Assembly: GCA_028095005.1 (NCBI GenBank)
Contig: CM051461.1
Span: 169,019,144-169,083,143 of the forward strand
DNA length: 64,000 bases
Reading direction: 5' to 3'
Origin: Rhynchospora pubera
Lineage: Eukaryota > Streptophyta > Magnoliopsida > Poales > Cyperaceae
Part shown: in pieces, positions 33,938 through 45,097 of the stretch
How positions within the stretch are numbered: the first letter of the stretch is position 1
Layout of the letters: the number at the start of each line of letters is the position of its first letter
Notes under the pieces: model-generated
What the model was told of the DNA's origin: nothing
The model's input: the letters and a program-made list of their open reading frames with translations, nothing else
Databases searched by the model: none
Program-made: the position numbers and the translations under genes

Positions 33938-34517
33938 TAGAATTTGTCAATAAAATTCGTTTATTCATTTATGTTATCAGTACCGTATTCAATAAATATA
34001 GGTAAAGTTTTATTTTCGTAAACTAAACGGATATGAATATGAATAAATTTTTTTTTTCCGTTAACTTAATAGGTACGGATACGGGTAAAGTCAACAATAG
34101 TTTTGATATTGATTTTCATCTTCGTCGGAATTTATTTATGTTGATGAAAAAAATAATTTACACTCTACTATATTATAATTTATAATTAATTATGTAGATT
34201 TTTTTAATCTCAATTGACATGAGAATAAATTTTATAATTTTTGTTATATGTAAAGTATTATCTAAATATTGAACTTTACTTGTATATTTGTTTGATGTTA
34301 TTTATTTCGCACATTATATAATTTTTTTTAAATTAATAATATTATTTTTATCCATTATGTACCATTATTCTATTCATACCATTAATTCTTAACGAGTCGG
34401 ATAGAGTGCGGATAAAATTATTTTTTAACAGATACAAATAAGATATGGATAAAAAATTATAACAGATACGAAGATACGGTTATGAAAATATCTTCTACCA
34501 TTTCATTGACAACCCTA
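33938..34517. mobile_element. hAT-type MITE, GTTGTCAATG termini
   Basis: The right end CATTGACAACCCTA and the left end TAGAATTTGTCAAT are inverted. The body is an inverted relative of 35632-36276, including CCGTATTCAATAAATA and the AGAATTAATGGTA block. TSD is degenerate. Confidence 0.65.
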
Positions 34518-34682
34518 AAAGCCAGGGTCGATTACTTTGCCCCAACTCTTTAACTTGATAAAAAAAAGTGAACTTCTAAAAATTTCAGTACATCCCTCAC
34601 CTTCTGTATGAGGCAAAGCTCCCTGGTAAGGTAGAAAAAATGAAATAAAATTTTCTTTTTTAAAGATAATAAGTTCTCTCAA
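34518..34682. other. Spacer between two hAT-type elements
   Basis: No gene or repeat seen. Confidence 0.4.
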
Positions 34683-34690
34683 CTTTCAAC

Positions 34691-35524
34691 CATGGTTCAA
34701 AAAATCGCCTGATTTCGATTTAAATCGGTCGAATCGGCAGAAGATGGATTTGGACCGGATTCGGGTCAAATCATAAAAAACATGCATTAATGACGTTCTT
34801 GAATGGAGAAAGAGTTGTAGAGAACTCAGCCGAAAGTAGTAGGGACGAGAAAGGCGCGTGAGGACGTTGGGAGAAGCTCCACGAAGTTCCGGTGGTGCAT
34901 TTCGTAATTATTTCGGCAGCCTTCTTTTTTCTATCAAAAAAAAAAGGGGGATGGGAAGAAAAATAGATGGTTGGAGGGTTACAGACTGGGGACATCCATT
35001 TTAGTTCATTTTTTCTCAATCTCTATTTTAGTTTATTTTTTTCTTTATAAATCACATCGGACAGTTTATATTGTTCTATAATTGAAATCAATTTAAAACA
35101 AAAAGAAAATTGTGATTTAAACATATAGAAAAATTATAAAATTTATGATATACAATCCTGACTGATACGTTAATATATATTAACGAATGCCTATTTATTA
35201 ATTTTTTTTAGAGAGACTACTTTTTATTGATTATAAAATTTCAATTAAATTGTTTTATAACTTCTATTTTTGAAAAATTTGATATTTTTTTGTCATTGTC
35301 ACTACTGTAGGCTTCTATTGTTGTATTATTTTCATTTTTATTTTATTTTATGCTTCTATTTTTTATTTTTAAAAATATTTTACTATTTTTCCATAATTTA
35401 TTTGATTTTTAAAAGCATACAATGTTTTAATAAAAAAAATCCGATTTTCTGATTCGATTTAATCGATTTTTCCGATTCAGCCGACATCGAGTCTGGACCG
35501 TCCAATTCCGATATCGGAACCATG
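34691..35524. mobile_element. hAT-type element, 834 bp, possibly with captured interior
   Basis: An exact 8-bp TSD CTTTCAAC (34683-34690 and 35525-35532) flanks ends CATGGTTC / GGAACCATG. Subterminal AATCGG/CCGATT motifs occur at both ends (34720-34760; 35440-35520). The middle contains a more GC-rich stretch (34795-34915) unlike the ends, perhaps captured sequence. No transposase. Confidence 0.8.
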
Positions 35525-35631
35525 CTTTCAACATTGAAAGAAACATGTTAAAGACTCGAAAGTCAAAACTCAATTCTTAAGGCAAAAAAAGACTCCTTCC
35601 ATATCAGGAGGAGGCAGCTCTTATATATGGA

Positions 35632-36276
35632 ATTAAGGCTGTCAATGGATACGGTACGGTATGGTAGAAGATATTTTTCATATCCGTACTGTTAAATTTT
35701 TTTTACCCATACCCATACCCGTACCCGTACCCGTTAAAAAAGACTTTAACCGTACCATATCCGTACCCGTTAAGAATTAACGGTAAGGATAGAGTAACGA
35801 TACATAACGGATAATAATAATAATATTAATTTAATAAAAACATATATTGTAATAAATAAATAATATCAAATAAATATGTAGATAAAGTAAAATATTTAGA
35901 TAAAATAAAAATTATGAAATTTATTCTCATATATCAATTGAATTCAAAAATCTATATAATTAATTATAAATTATAATATAATATAGAATGAAAAATCATC
36001 ATCATAAATAAATTTGGATGAAAATCAAAATTAATAACATATCTTTCGAAATATGCTAAAAATTTGATTATATATACATATATGTTTGTAAAATATTACC
36101 CGTTAGATAATGGGTACGAAATAACCCTTATCCGTACCCGTACCCGATAAGTTAACGAAAATTTTTCTGTATCCGTACCCATATCCATTAGTCTAACGAA
36201 TATAAAACCTTACTCGTACCTGTATCATCGAATACGGTACGGATAGGATAAACGGTTTCATTGACAGCCCCAGCCC
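35632..36276. mobile_element. hAT-type MITE with ACCCGTACCCGT subterminal repeats
   Basis: Ends TAAGGCTGTCAATG and CATTGACAGCCC, with the word TATATGGA at both outer flanks (35624-35631, 36277-36284) as a likely 8-bp TSD. Both arms carry clusters of TACCCGTACCCGTAC repeats (35705-35775; 36110-36190 and inverse), which would suit transposase binding sites. Confidence 0.75.
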
Positions 36277-36712
36277 TATATGGAAGGCCTGCTTCATCCT
36301 AACATCAACATGTTCCGCTTAGGTCGGAAGGATGCATAATGCATTTACAGGACAAATCAAGATTTAGAAGGCGCAAGACTCGGAAAACAGTCGCTTACCA
36401 TGTTTCAATCAATGTATTACAGATTCATCAGGTCATGAATTCGTTTAGGAACAAACAAATTAATTATGACATGTCATCCATCAGTCAATCACCGCACAAA
36501 CAGCATATATATGACAAAACTTAATAAGTCAAAACAAGAGAGAACTACAAACACATCTAACAAACTAAATTATAAAATGTCACTCAAACTATACACAAAA
36601 ATAGAAATATCTTAACATATACATGCAAATTGAAAACCCTCATATGCACACCCTATATACTATAATGTAACACACAACAGTTTCCAAACACAGCCGTAAT
36701 TAGCTAAAAAAT
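36277..36712 (-). other. 3' flank/3' UTR of the DREB2-like gene
   Basis: AT-rich downstream sequence on the gene's strand, without another ORF of note. Confidence 0.4.
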
Positions 36713-37315
36713 TTAAGTGCACCAGCCAAGCGGTAATACATCCAAGTTCATCAATTCGCCATCCATCACCCCATTCGGAAACCCCTCGTCGAACAACGGC
36801 ACCTCTTGAAACCCCTCGAGACAGAAATCCTCAGCCTTGGGCAATTTCGACACGAACGCATCCAAATCCTCTAAACTGCCCGTCCCGGTGCTCAAATAAT
36901 TAGGTGCCTCAAGCCCGGCATCCCCAAACCCAACTATTGACTCACCCGAGCTCATCTCACTAGACACACTCGGTGAAGATGAAACCTCCATCTTCGTACC
37001 ATCTAATTGTGCGGGAACGAACCTGGAGCTGGCCGACTGAGCCAGGTTTAGCCTTGCGCACTCTCCATAGAGACTCCGGGCAGCATCATCGTACGCTTGT
37101 GCCGCCTCATAGGCAGTGTTGAAAGTGCCAAGCCAGAGTCTAGCACCACGGTTGGGCTCGCGGATCTCGGCTACCCATTTGCCCCAGGTACGCTGGCGTA
37201 CCCCCCGGTATGGGCACAGTTGGTTCTCTGGCCCACCTTTTCCCTTCATGCACCCCTTCCTTGACCGCCGGAGTGGGCAGCATTTTTTGTGCTTCTTTTC
37301 TTCTGCTCCGACCAT
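36713..37315 (-). CDS. DREB2-type AP2/ERF transcription factor (DREB2D-like)
   Basis: Intronless 200-residue protein. KGCMKGKGGPEN (residues 20-31) is the conserved DREB2 motif, running straight into one AP2 domain (about 35-92: YRGVRQRTWGKWVAEIREP, RLWLGTF, AYDDAARSLYG). In AP2 numbering Val14 and Glu19 are V48 and E53, the DREB pair that recognises the DRE core (A/GCCGAC). A basic stretch KKHKKCCPLRRSRK (7-20) can serve as nuclear signal. The C-terminal half is acidic and Ser-rich (SLEDLDAFVSKLPKAEDF), typical of activation regions. Length is like Arabidopsis DREB2D and much shorter than DREB2A, and there is no long PEST insertion. The likely role is activating dehydration, salt or heat-responsive genes; the subgroup is inferred from length and motif order. 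Confidence 0.92.
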   Translation of the reverse strand: MVGAEEKKHKKCCPLRRSRKGCMKGKGGPENQLCPYRGVRQRTWGKWVAEIREPNRGARLWLGTFNTAYEAAQAYDDAARSLYGECARLNLAQSASSRFVPAQLDGTKMEVSSSPSVSSEMSSGESIVGFGDAGLEAPNYLSTGTGSLEDLDAFVSKLPKAEDFCLEGFQEVPLFDEGFPNGVMDGELMNLDVLPLGWCT

Positions 37316-37600
37316 TCTCTCTCTATCTCAGGAGTACAACTGTTGGATGGAGTGCGCAAGAAAGTGACAGATGTTATTTGGCAAGCCCAACAGATAGAGA
37401 AGGGAAGATATATAGAAGGGGGAAGAAGTGCATGGGGCCAGAAGGGATGTTTAGAGGAAAGTGAGAAAAGGGTGTTTATCTAATGAGGGATTGAGGGTGA
37501 CCCTTTGGAGAGGGCCAAAAGTGGCACGTGTGAGGAGCCAAACAGGAGAGAAGACACGAGGCAGGGTATAGTTCCACATAGGTCGGAGGGGGCACGTGTC
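37316..37600 (-). promoter_or_regulatory. Proximal promoter of the DREB2-like gene with two G-box/ABRE sites
   Basis: On the gene strand a TATA box CTATATATC lies at 37415-37407, about 95 bp before the ATG. CACGTG cores occur at 37525-37530 and 37593-37598, the second inside GGCACGTGTC (ABRE type ACGTGTC). Paired ABRE/G-box sites suit ABA or drought regulation by bZIP factors; this is inference from motifs alone. Confidence 0.6.
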
Positions 37601-37766
37601 AAGCAGTTGTTTATCCAGGTATAAACGAAGAGGGCATGTGTCTGTGTGCTGAGAGTGGAGAGGCAGAGGAAGGGTGATGGATTGGGTATTTGGGTGAGAT
37701 CAGGCCTTGGCGGCGATGAACGACCCCCATATTTTCTATTGTCAGAATAATGTGGTCTAGTGTGAG

Positions 37767-38083
37767 TAGAGCTGTCAACGGCAGCAAAAAACGCGTGATG
37801 CCGTTTCGTTTTTGTCTAACGAAACAGATAACAGCAGCGAAATGAATTTCGTTTCAATAACGGAACGGCAAACAAAATACCAATATATGCTGTTTCAACC
37901 GTTTCAGTCTAGTTTCAAATTGTTTTGTGTGTAATTTGTGAAGTGAAACGAATAACGAAACGGATTTCTGTGCCGTTTCGTAAACGAAACGGTTAACGGA
38001 TTGAAATGCAGAAACTGTTTCCTTAACGGAACAGAAAACGGTATGGACTGTGCCGTGGGTTTTTGAGACGTTTGACAGCCCTA
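37767..38083. mobile_element. hAT-type MITE upstream of the DREB2-like gene
   Basis: A perfect 8-bp TSD AGTGTGAG (37759-37766 and 38084-38091) and ends TAGAGCTGTCAA / TTGACAGCCCTA define a 317-bp unit. The interior is dense in AACGAAACGG and CCGTTTCGT motifs in both orientations. Its near edge lies about 450 bp upstream of the start codon. Confidence 0.9.
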
Positions 38084-38091
38084 AGTGTGAG

Positions 38092-38999
38092 TCACCCTGT
38101 GTCCACGTGCAATGTATGTATGTAATTATGCATACATATACGTGCATACATAAATGTACACATTTATTACGAGTTTAAAAATTACAAAAGTAATTTATGA
38201 GTATAAACCAAATTTGTCGTGCGACTTTGAATTGACGTATTTAATTAAAACTGTCAAAATCGATTTATTTCTTGAGTGACATGTATGCCACTCAAATATT
38301 TTAAATTTAAATATTTTTATAGAGCAAATTGAATAAGAGAAATAAATATATTAAAATAATCTTCCAAACTTTCTTTTTAACGCTACTTGACTTTATATTA
38401 AATAATCATAGATTTATAAATTTAATATGTAACATATTATTTATTAAACATATATGTAACTCGAATGGTTTTAGATTTTCCATTCGAAGCTAGTTGAATA
38501 AATTTGAAGTTCAGCTTACGAACCAGTTTGGTGAACCTAATAGCAATTTTACAACACAAAAACCACCGCACTATTGTGAAAATGCTTGCACTTCAACTAA
38601 AGTGCAAACGGTCTCTTACACTTTCTCAAATTTAAAAAAATCTTATAATGTATTCTTTTATTCAAATTTTACGAGACACAAATTTTACTATTTATAATAT
38701 TTAAAAATAATTAGATTTATGCGACCATAAAAAAAAGTTGATTTGAAAGAAAAAGAATTCTTTTAATAAAAAAAATAAGTTATGAAATTGACATCATTAA
38801 ACCTCTTATTATTTAAAGATTTTTCAAACTACCTTCATCAAAATAAATCAATAAATTATTAGAATAAACCTAAAAAAACTCTGAAAATAGACGCACGAAC
38901 TCACCACTAGAAAGAAACACACCCGTAGAAAATCATAGATATTCTAAAATACCTAAAAATAATGAAAAAATTTGAAAGATATACAATTTAGTTTCTTAT
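38092..38999. other. Intergenic, no gene seen
   Basis: AT-rich. A third CACGTG occurs at 38104-38109, beyond the MITE. Nothing else is recognised. Confidence 0.4.
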
Positions 39000-39112
39000 A
39001 TGTTTTTAATGTAGAATATACATTGAACAATTTGGATTGTCCAAATGTTGAAACGTTAGAGGATCTCATCTATCTCATATATTGGACTCTAGCAATTTTT
39101 TTTTTAAATATT
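39000..39112. mobile_element. Right-arm remnant of a shared-core MITE
   Basis: ATATACATTGAACAATTTGG, then CTCATATATTGGACTCTAGC, match the right arm of 16611-16991. The left arm is decayed or was lost before the LINE insertion next to it. Confidence 0.5.
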
Positions 39113-40325
39113 TAAAGAATCATCTTTTGACATTATGTGTTTGGTTGTATAACAATAAAAATTGGCTTGTACAAAGTTTTTTCATGCTAGAGCCACCAAT
39201 AATAAGAGGAGAAATTTCATTCAGAAATTAGATGTGCAAGGAACTACTCTGACTCAACAGAAAGACAAGGGTAGAGCCTTATTTAATTTTTTTCTGTGCA
39301 CTAATGGGCTCTCATTCTACTTCAGCTCCTTATCTTGATTGGAGCATGCTCTATGCAAACTCTCATTTTCAAGACTTGTCCCTCTTAACGGCTCAAATTA
39401 CTGAAGAAGAACTAAAACTGGTTATCTCAAGCTGGCCATCTAATAAATCTCCTGGTCCAGATGGTTTTACTGGTGATTTTTATAATTGCTTCTCTAAAGA
39501 GTTAACTCATGAGTTGGTATTAGTTCTCAATGATGCTCTCCGTTCTGCTTCTCTTCATCCACTTAATACCTCTCTGGTTGCTCTTATCCCCAAAAGCAGT
39601 CAAGCTTCTTCACCGGCTGATTACATGCCTATTAGCATTGTGCATTCAGTTCAGAGAATACTTTCAAAAATTTTAACTCTAAGGTTGACCCCCTTCCTGC
39701 AAAATCTTATCACTATAAACCAGACTGGATTTTTGCAACACAGGTCTATTATAGACAATTACAGGAGGTTATTCTGCATGCCTCTAAGTCAAATACCCTA
39801 CTAGCCATTTTCAAAGCTGATGTGCATAAAGCTTTTGACACACTAAGTTGGGATTTCCTCTCTAAAGTTTTGTCAACTCTATATTTTCCTCCTTCTTTCA
39901 TTCAATCTCTATTGGGTTGCATTCTTTTAGGTTCTTCTAGAGTGGTAGTTAATGGAGTTGCAGGGAAGCCAATTATTTTAAGAAGGGGGGGGGGGGGAGG
40001 TGAAACAAGGTGATCCTATGTCACCTTATATTTTCATCTTGGTTTTGACTTCCTTTCAAAGTAGTTAGCTAAATTGAATGTAATTGGCGTCTTGCCTGTG
40101 CCTTTTCCTAGAATGCACTCAGCATTATTTTTTATGCCGATGATGCATTACTATTCTTTAAGCCTTTTGTGTTGCAGTCTACTTTCATTAAGCTCATCTT
40201 CTCTTCCTTTGCTCAGCTCTCTGGCCTCTCTCTCAATGTTGCAAAATCAGATCTGCTAACTCTGGATTATGATAATGTTACAGCTTCAGCTTTGGCTACC
40301 ATTCTGGGATTTAGGAGGACCTCTT

Positions 40326-42096
40326 TGTTGGAGTTATGTCCTAAAAGTCAATAATTTGATGACTTAAATATTAGTTTATGTTATGGATGATATTTTATCA
40401 TCTGTTCCTATGTTTATTATTGACAGATTATTCAGGTTGAGGATCTGAATTCTAGATCTCTGTGGATCATTCTTTAGAATGACAATAATAAATCTAAATG
40501 GTCCATAATCTTGATAATTAACAAAGGAACATTAATTATCATATAAGATTAATATGCAAGTTAAGTGATGATTAAGTTCTACTAATTATAGGTAAAGAGT
40601 TACCAACTTAATTGCATATGTATATGTTATGGAACATAGTACAGGACTTGACCCAACGAAATAAGTATATGGATTGTGTTATGTGTCGTTATTTATTTCG
40701 TTATGATTTTGGTTCTAAGTTTGAGATGTTTACCTTTTCCACATGATGATAGGTTCAATAAATATTTTCTACTGCTGATTCCCGATAAGGGCTGCTATAC
40801 GGACTTTATTTATGTTCTCTTGAATTGTGCGGGGAAAAACTAATCATCAAGAAAACCGTATGCCCCTCATTGATTCACTTAGTGAGTGACGATATCTGTT
40901 TGGGCCCCTTGATGGAGTTGGATCGTATGCGCGCAACTAAGCGATCAACTCTAGATCAAGAAATATATAATCTACAAGAATGACACATTCCTATCTTGGA
41001 TTATACGATGATATCGTGAGACATAAGAATCAAAATAGAAAAAATATATTTATTCTCTTATGCATGATTGAAATATTGTAGCAGTACACTATTTATGCGA
41101 ATTGGGAATCATAACGTGTTGCTAGATACCGCTTATGATTATTGGAATAAAATAACGATTTAATTCCATGTCTAATATAGCATAAATCCTCAAAGGGTCA
41201 CACAAAATAAAGTTTTGACCAAGACAGGGTTTTATTTATTTATTTATTTACAACAGTGAAAATTGCGGCAAATATGACGAATTGATTTATTAATTATGTA
41301 CCGTTATAGAACGTACTAATTGATTAAGTCAAACGGGTCATATAGAAATAAATAATAGCATAAACTAATCCTAGAATAATTATTAATTAGTTAATAATTA
41401 TTTTGGTTCAACTTAATTTAATATAAATAGTTATATTGAATTATTGGGCTAATTTGTATATAGCAAATTTATAGCCCAAATATAGAGCAATTAAAAGTGG
41501 ATTTAATTAGATGAATTAAAGTCCATTTAGAAGGAGTAAAAGGCTCATAAAGCCCAATAATGGGGCCGGCCATAGAGTGGTAGGTGGGGTGACATTTGTG
41601 TAAATTCTAGCAACTTATACCTAGGGTTGGTTGGCTATAAAAGGACCCCTAGGGATTGAATTTCTCTCTTCTCTCTTCCTAGCCGCCACCCACCTCACCC
41701 CCTCTCCTCTTTGGCCGTGCGCCACCTCTCCTCCTCCTCTCTATTGCTCATGTGTTGAGCCACACACCCTCCACTAAAATCTATTTGTTGAACTAGAAGA
41801 GGGTGTCATCTTAGGATTAGCTTGGTTCTCATTGATTTGCTAACACAAATCAATTTGAGAGCTTGGTTAATCTCTAGATGGACTCGAGGTGTGGATTGAA
41901 GGAAGTAGGAGTTGCACGCCACCGGTTTCAAAGTCTAGGATCTCCTTCTTGATACGATTCAAGAAGAGGTAAATTTTTTCTCTTAATCTCTTGTGTGTTG
42001 AATGAACTTTTGCACTAGATTCTTTGATACTTGATGTTTTAATTGCTAAATTAATGGCAATTAGCACATAAATTAAAAATTGGGCATTTCCTAACA
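40326..42096 (+). mobile_element. Solo LTR (1771 bp) inside the LINE
   Basis: It starts TGTTGGAGTTATGTCC and ends TTCCTAACA, with an exact 5-bp TSD CTCTT (40321-40325 and 42097-42101). Removing it and one TSD copy rejoins the LINE frame between ILGFRRTSL and the YLGLPLSDRK-like segment. A core promoter is visible: TATA box CTATAAAAGG at about 41635-41644, followed by a CT-rich leader. No internal retroviral region remains, so this is a recombination-derived solo LTR. The ends look Copia-like, which is inference. Confidence 0.9.
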
Positions 42097-42825
42097 CTCT
42101 TTTCCTATCAGATATTTAGGTCTTCCTTTATCTGATAGGAAATTAACAGTTGTTGATTACCAATTCCTACTTTCCAAATTTCAATTGAAGTTGCAGGGTT
42201 GGGTTGCTTCTCTTCTCTTCATAGCTGGAAGAATTGTACTTATCAATTCTTGCCTATCTCCTTTGTTTATTTACTTCATGTCTGTCTTCAAATTACCTCT
42301 CTGGGTAATTAAGAAAATTGATGTTCTGAGAAGAACTTTTCTCTGGCATGGAAGTGTTGTTGAAAAGAGGAAATTAATTATGGTCAATTGGAACTCATTG
42401 ATCAAACCTAAGAAGGTTGGAGGTTTAGGCATTCTTGACTTGTCGGCTTTTAATTCAGCTTTGTTGACAAAATGGCTCTGGAAGTGGACGACTTCTTCAT
42501 CTTCAATTTGGAAGACTCAGTTTTGATCTTCAAGACAATATGTTATCTCTTTACCCTCTCCGCAGTAAGCTTTCTCTACCTCTCAATTCTTGCAGTGCTT
42601 TATTCACAATGGGTCTGGTGTGTTCTGCATCTTCTGGTTATTTTATTCTATTTTGGCATCATAATTGGGTTGGTTCAGTGCTCAAGCACAACTTTCATGA
42701 CCTATATTCTTTTGCTTTAGATAAAGATATTTCAGTTCACTCCTTCTCTCTGGTTCTGGCAAATCCTTTATCGCTTTTTCATCCTTTACTCCAGTCCTCA
42801 GCAACTGCTCTAGATCAACTGGCTA

Positions 42826-43253
42826 GCATCCACATCCTCAGCAGTAAAAAAAAAGACTGCTTGGAGCAGCCATTTCTTTTTTTTTAATATTTAAAAATTT
42901 CAAAAGTCAAATGGAGAATCCAAACCATTGATCTTGTTAAATTTTATCGGCGATGCGTTTTCATATAAGTTTTATAAAATTTGAAGTTGATTTGATACTT
43001 AATTAAGTGACGAAATTATGAACGTATCAGAATTAATCAAACCAGAGTCGTTCATTTGTTGACCATTCGATCTAGTATCAAATCAACTTCAAATTTTATA
43101 AAACGTATATGAAAATTGAAAATGCATCGTCGGTAAAATTTAATAAGATCAACGATTTGGATTCTCTATTTGACTTTTAAAATTTTTAAATATTAAAAAA
43201 GGGAAATGGCTGCTCCAAGCAGTCCTTTTTTGACTGCTGAGGATGCGGATTCC
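42826..43253. mobile_element. Mutator-type MITE inside the LINE, 428 bp
   Basis: An exact 9-bp TSD AACTGGCTA (42817-42825 and 43254-43262) flanks ends GCATCCACATCCTCAGCAGT / ACTGCTGAGGATGCGGATTC. The inverted arms continue through GACTGCTTGGAGCAGCCATT. The interior carries the second core type (ATCCAAACCATTGATCTTGT) and its mirror. The 9-bp TSD indicates the Mutator superfamily. Confidence 0.92.
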
Positions 43254-44011
43254 AACTGGCTATGCTTATTCATCTTGCTTCTCCTTTACTGCTGAATCTT
43301 CAATCGGATGGTGTAGACATCTTTACCTGGAAATTATCTGGTTCCAATGCAAACTTTTCCACCACTTCTGTTTATAACTTCATCAAGTGCTACCCTTCTC
43401 ATGATTCTTTTCTAGCCAATATCTAGAAATTAAGAATACCACCGAGGTTTAGAGTGTTTCTTTGGCAAATGTTTCAAAACAAAATTGCAACTGTTGACAA
43501 TTTGCAAAAGAGAGGTTGGAATTTGCCAAATAGATGCTATCTCTGCAAAGCTGATTATGAAACAGTTTTGCATCTTTTCAACAACTGTGATTTCTTTGTT
43601 TCGGTTAAAAACTGTTTACTCAACTTGCCACTGGTACAATCCTCTTCTTCTAACTCTGTTGTTCCTGCTCTACACTCTGATATTCTAACAAGCAAGCTCA
43701 TGACCAACACTTTCAAAGATATCTTTGCTATCACATACTTCATTATTTGGAGGCAAAGATGTGCTAGAGTTTTCTCAAAAAAGGAAAAGTTGCCTTTTGA
43801 TCTTATCTCTGAAGTTTTGCTTGAGTGGATGGCGCTTAGAAAGTTTTAATTTTACTTTTTTAGTTGTTGCATTTTGCTTCTTGTTTTACTTTATTTCACT
43901 GTTTTTTTTGGCTTATTTTAGCTGCTGGCTAAAATATTATACATAACTAGTTTTTTATATTAATAAAGATGAGGGCTTGATCCTTATTTTTCTTCAAAAA
44001 AAAAAAAAAAA

Positions 44012-45097
44012 TACACGCTTACTGTGCTTAGCAATGACTGTCCATTACTGTAGCTCCAATTCTCGGATTTACCAGAATTAAAATGACCGATGTAAGCCAC
44101 TTAATTTTATTATATAACCTCCATAATTTTATGATAAATAAAATGTATTTTTTTTTTGATAAATTTTATTATCTTTTATTAGGGAGAAAATTATTTCTGT
44201 CGCATGCTCCAGAGTTGTTACAATCGATACTTTCTTCATGCTTAAAAAAAGTGAAAGGTGAAGGATTATTTAAATTGACTAGTTTGGATCGATTATTTAA
44301 AATTTTGAAAAATCGAGTTTTGAAACTATAATAGTTGATGATCATTGTTATGGTGCTATAGTATCCAAAAAAAAAAAAAAAATAAAAAATCAATCTGAGC
44401 TACCTCATTTCCGTTTACATATCGATAAAAATCAAATATTACATTTTTTCTTAATTAGAGAATTAAATCCGTAATTTCATAATTATGCTATATCCTTCTC
44501 TTCTAAAGTAATTTAGAATAATTAACGATGGATTTGTATTTTTTTATAATCTCTCGTCAAGCTTCTTACAAATTTATTGTTCTTTTTTTTTTTTTAGTTT
44601 CGATGACTGCTATTTTTCTGTTATTACTTATTGTCTAGTTCGTGTACACGGTTCTCCAAGGTTTTATGTTTTCCTTATTTTTATTTTATTTTTTTTTGGA
44701 GGGAAGTAAATTCTCCAAGTTGTGGTGCCTCGCGTGTCCTAAAAAGCGGAAGCAGTGGCTTGGTTGAGACATTACTAGATTAATCACGAGACTAATAAGG
44801 TGTGATGAAGAAGGAAGGTATTTTTATACCGACGTCATATACAGGATATGACAAAAGTGAGCGTTTGTTTCTTCGACGGGAAGCATTCAGGCGGCGGGAT
44901 GAGAAGTATAATTTCAAAATTATCGTGCGTCCTCCCATTCCACTCTAAAAACAGAAAGAAATAAAAGTACATTGGAAAATCATCTTTTTTTTTTTTTTTG
45001 GCTCCACCGCTCCAGTGACTCTCTCTTCTCTTCTCTTCTCTCCTCCATTCTCCTTTTTTTTTCTCATCTACACTCCATATATTCAAAGATGATTTTT
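44012..45097. other. Intergenic, no gene seen
   Basis: AT-rich with several long A/T runs. The short ORFs on both strands here are low-complexity. A CT-rich patch near 45020-45060 is not clearly a promoter. Confidence 0.4.

Larger units (their letters stand above)
39180..44011 (+). pseudogene. LINE (L1-type) ORF2 remnant, reverse transcriptase to 3' tail
   Basis: The 5' part is truncated: the frame opens at RATNNKRRNFIQKLDV near 39192, in the linker before RT. RT motifs follow: KSPGPDGFTGDFY, LVALIPK, NQTGFLQHRSIIDN, FKADVHKAFDTLSWDFL, KQGDPMSPYIF and FYADDALLFF (catalytic YADD at 40133-40144). The rest of RT and linker (LSDRKLTV, GWVASLLFIAGRIVLI, LKKVGG-like KPKKVGGLGI) resumes at 42102, and a zf-RVT domain (FRVFLWQMFQNKIATVDNL, CYLCKADYETVLHLFNNC) lies at 43446-43849. 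A poly-A tail is at 43996-44011. It is disabled by frameshifts (one at a G13 run near 39987-39999), by a solo LTR (40326-42096) and by a MITE (42826-43253). Confidence 0.93.
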
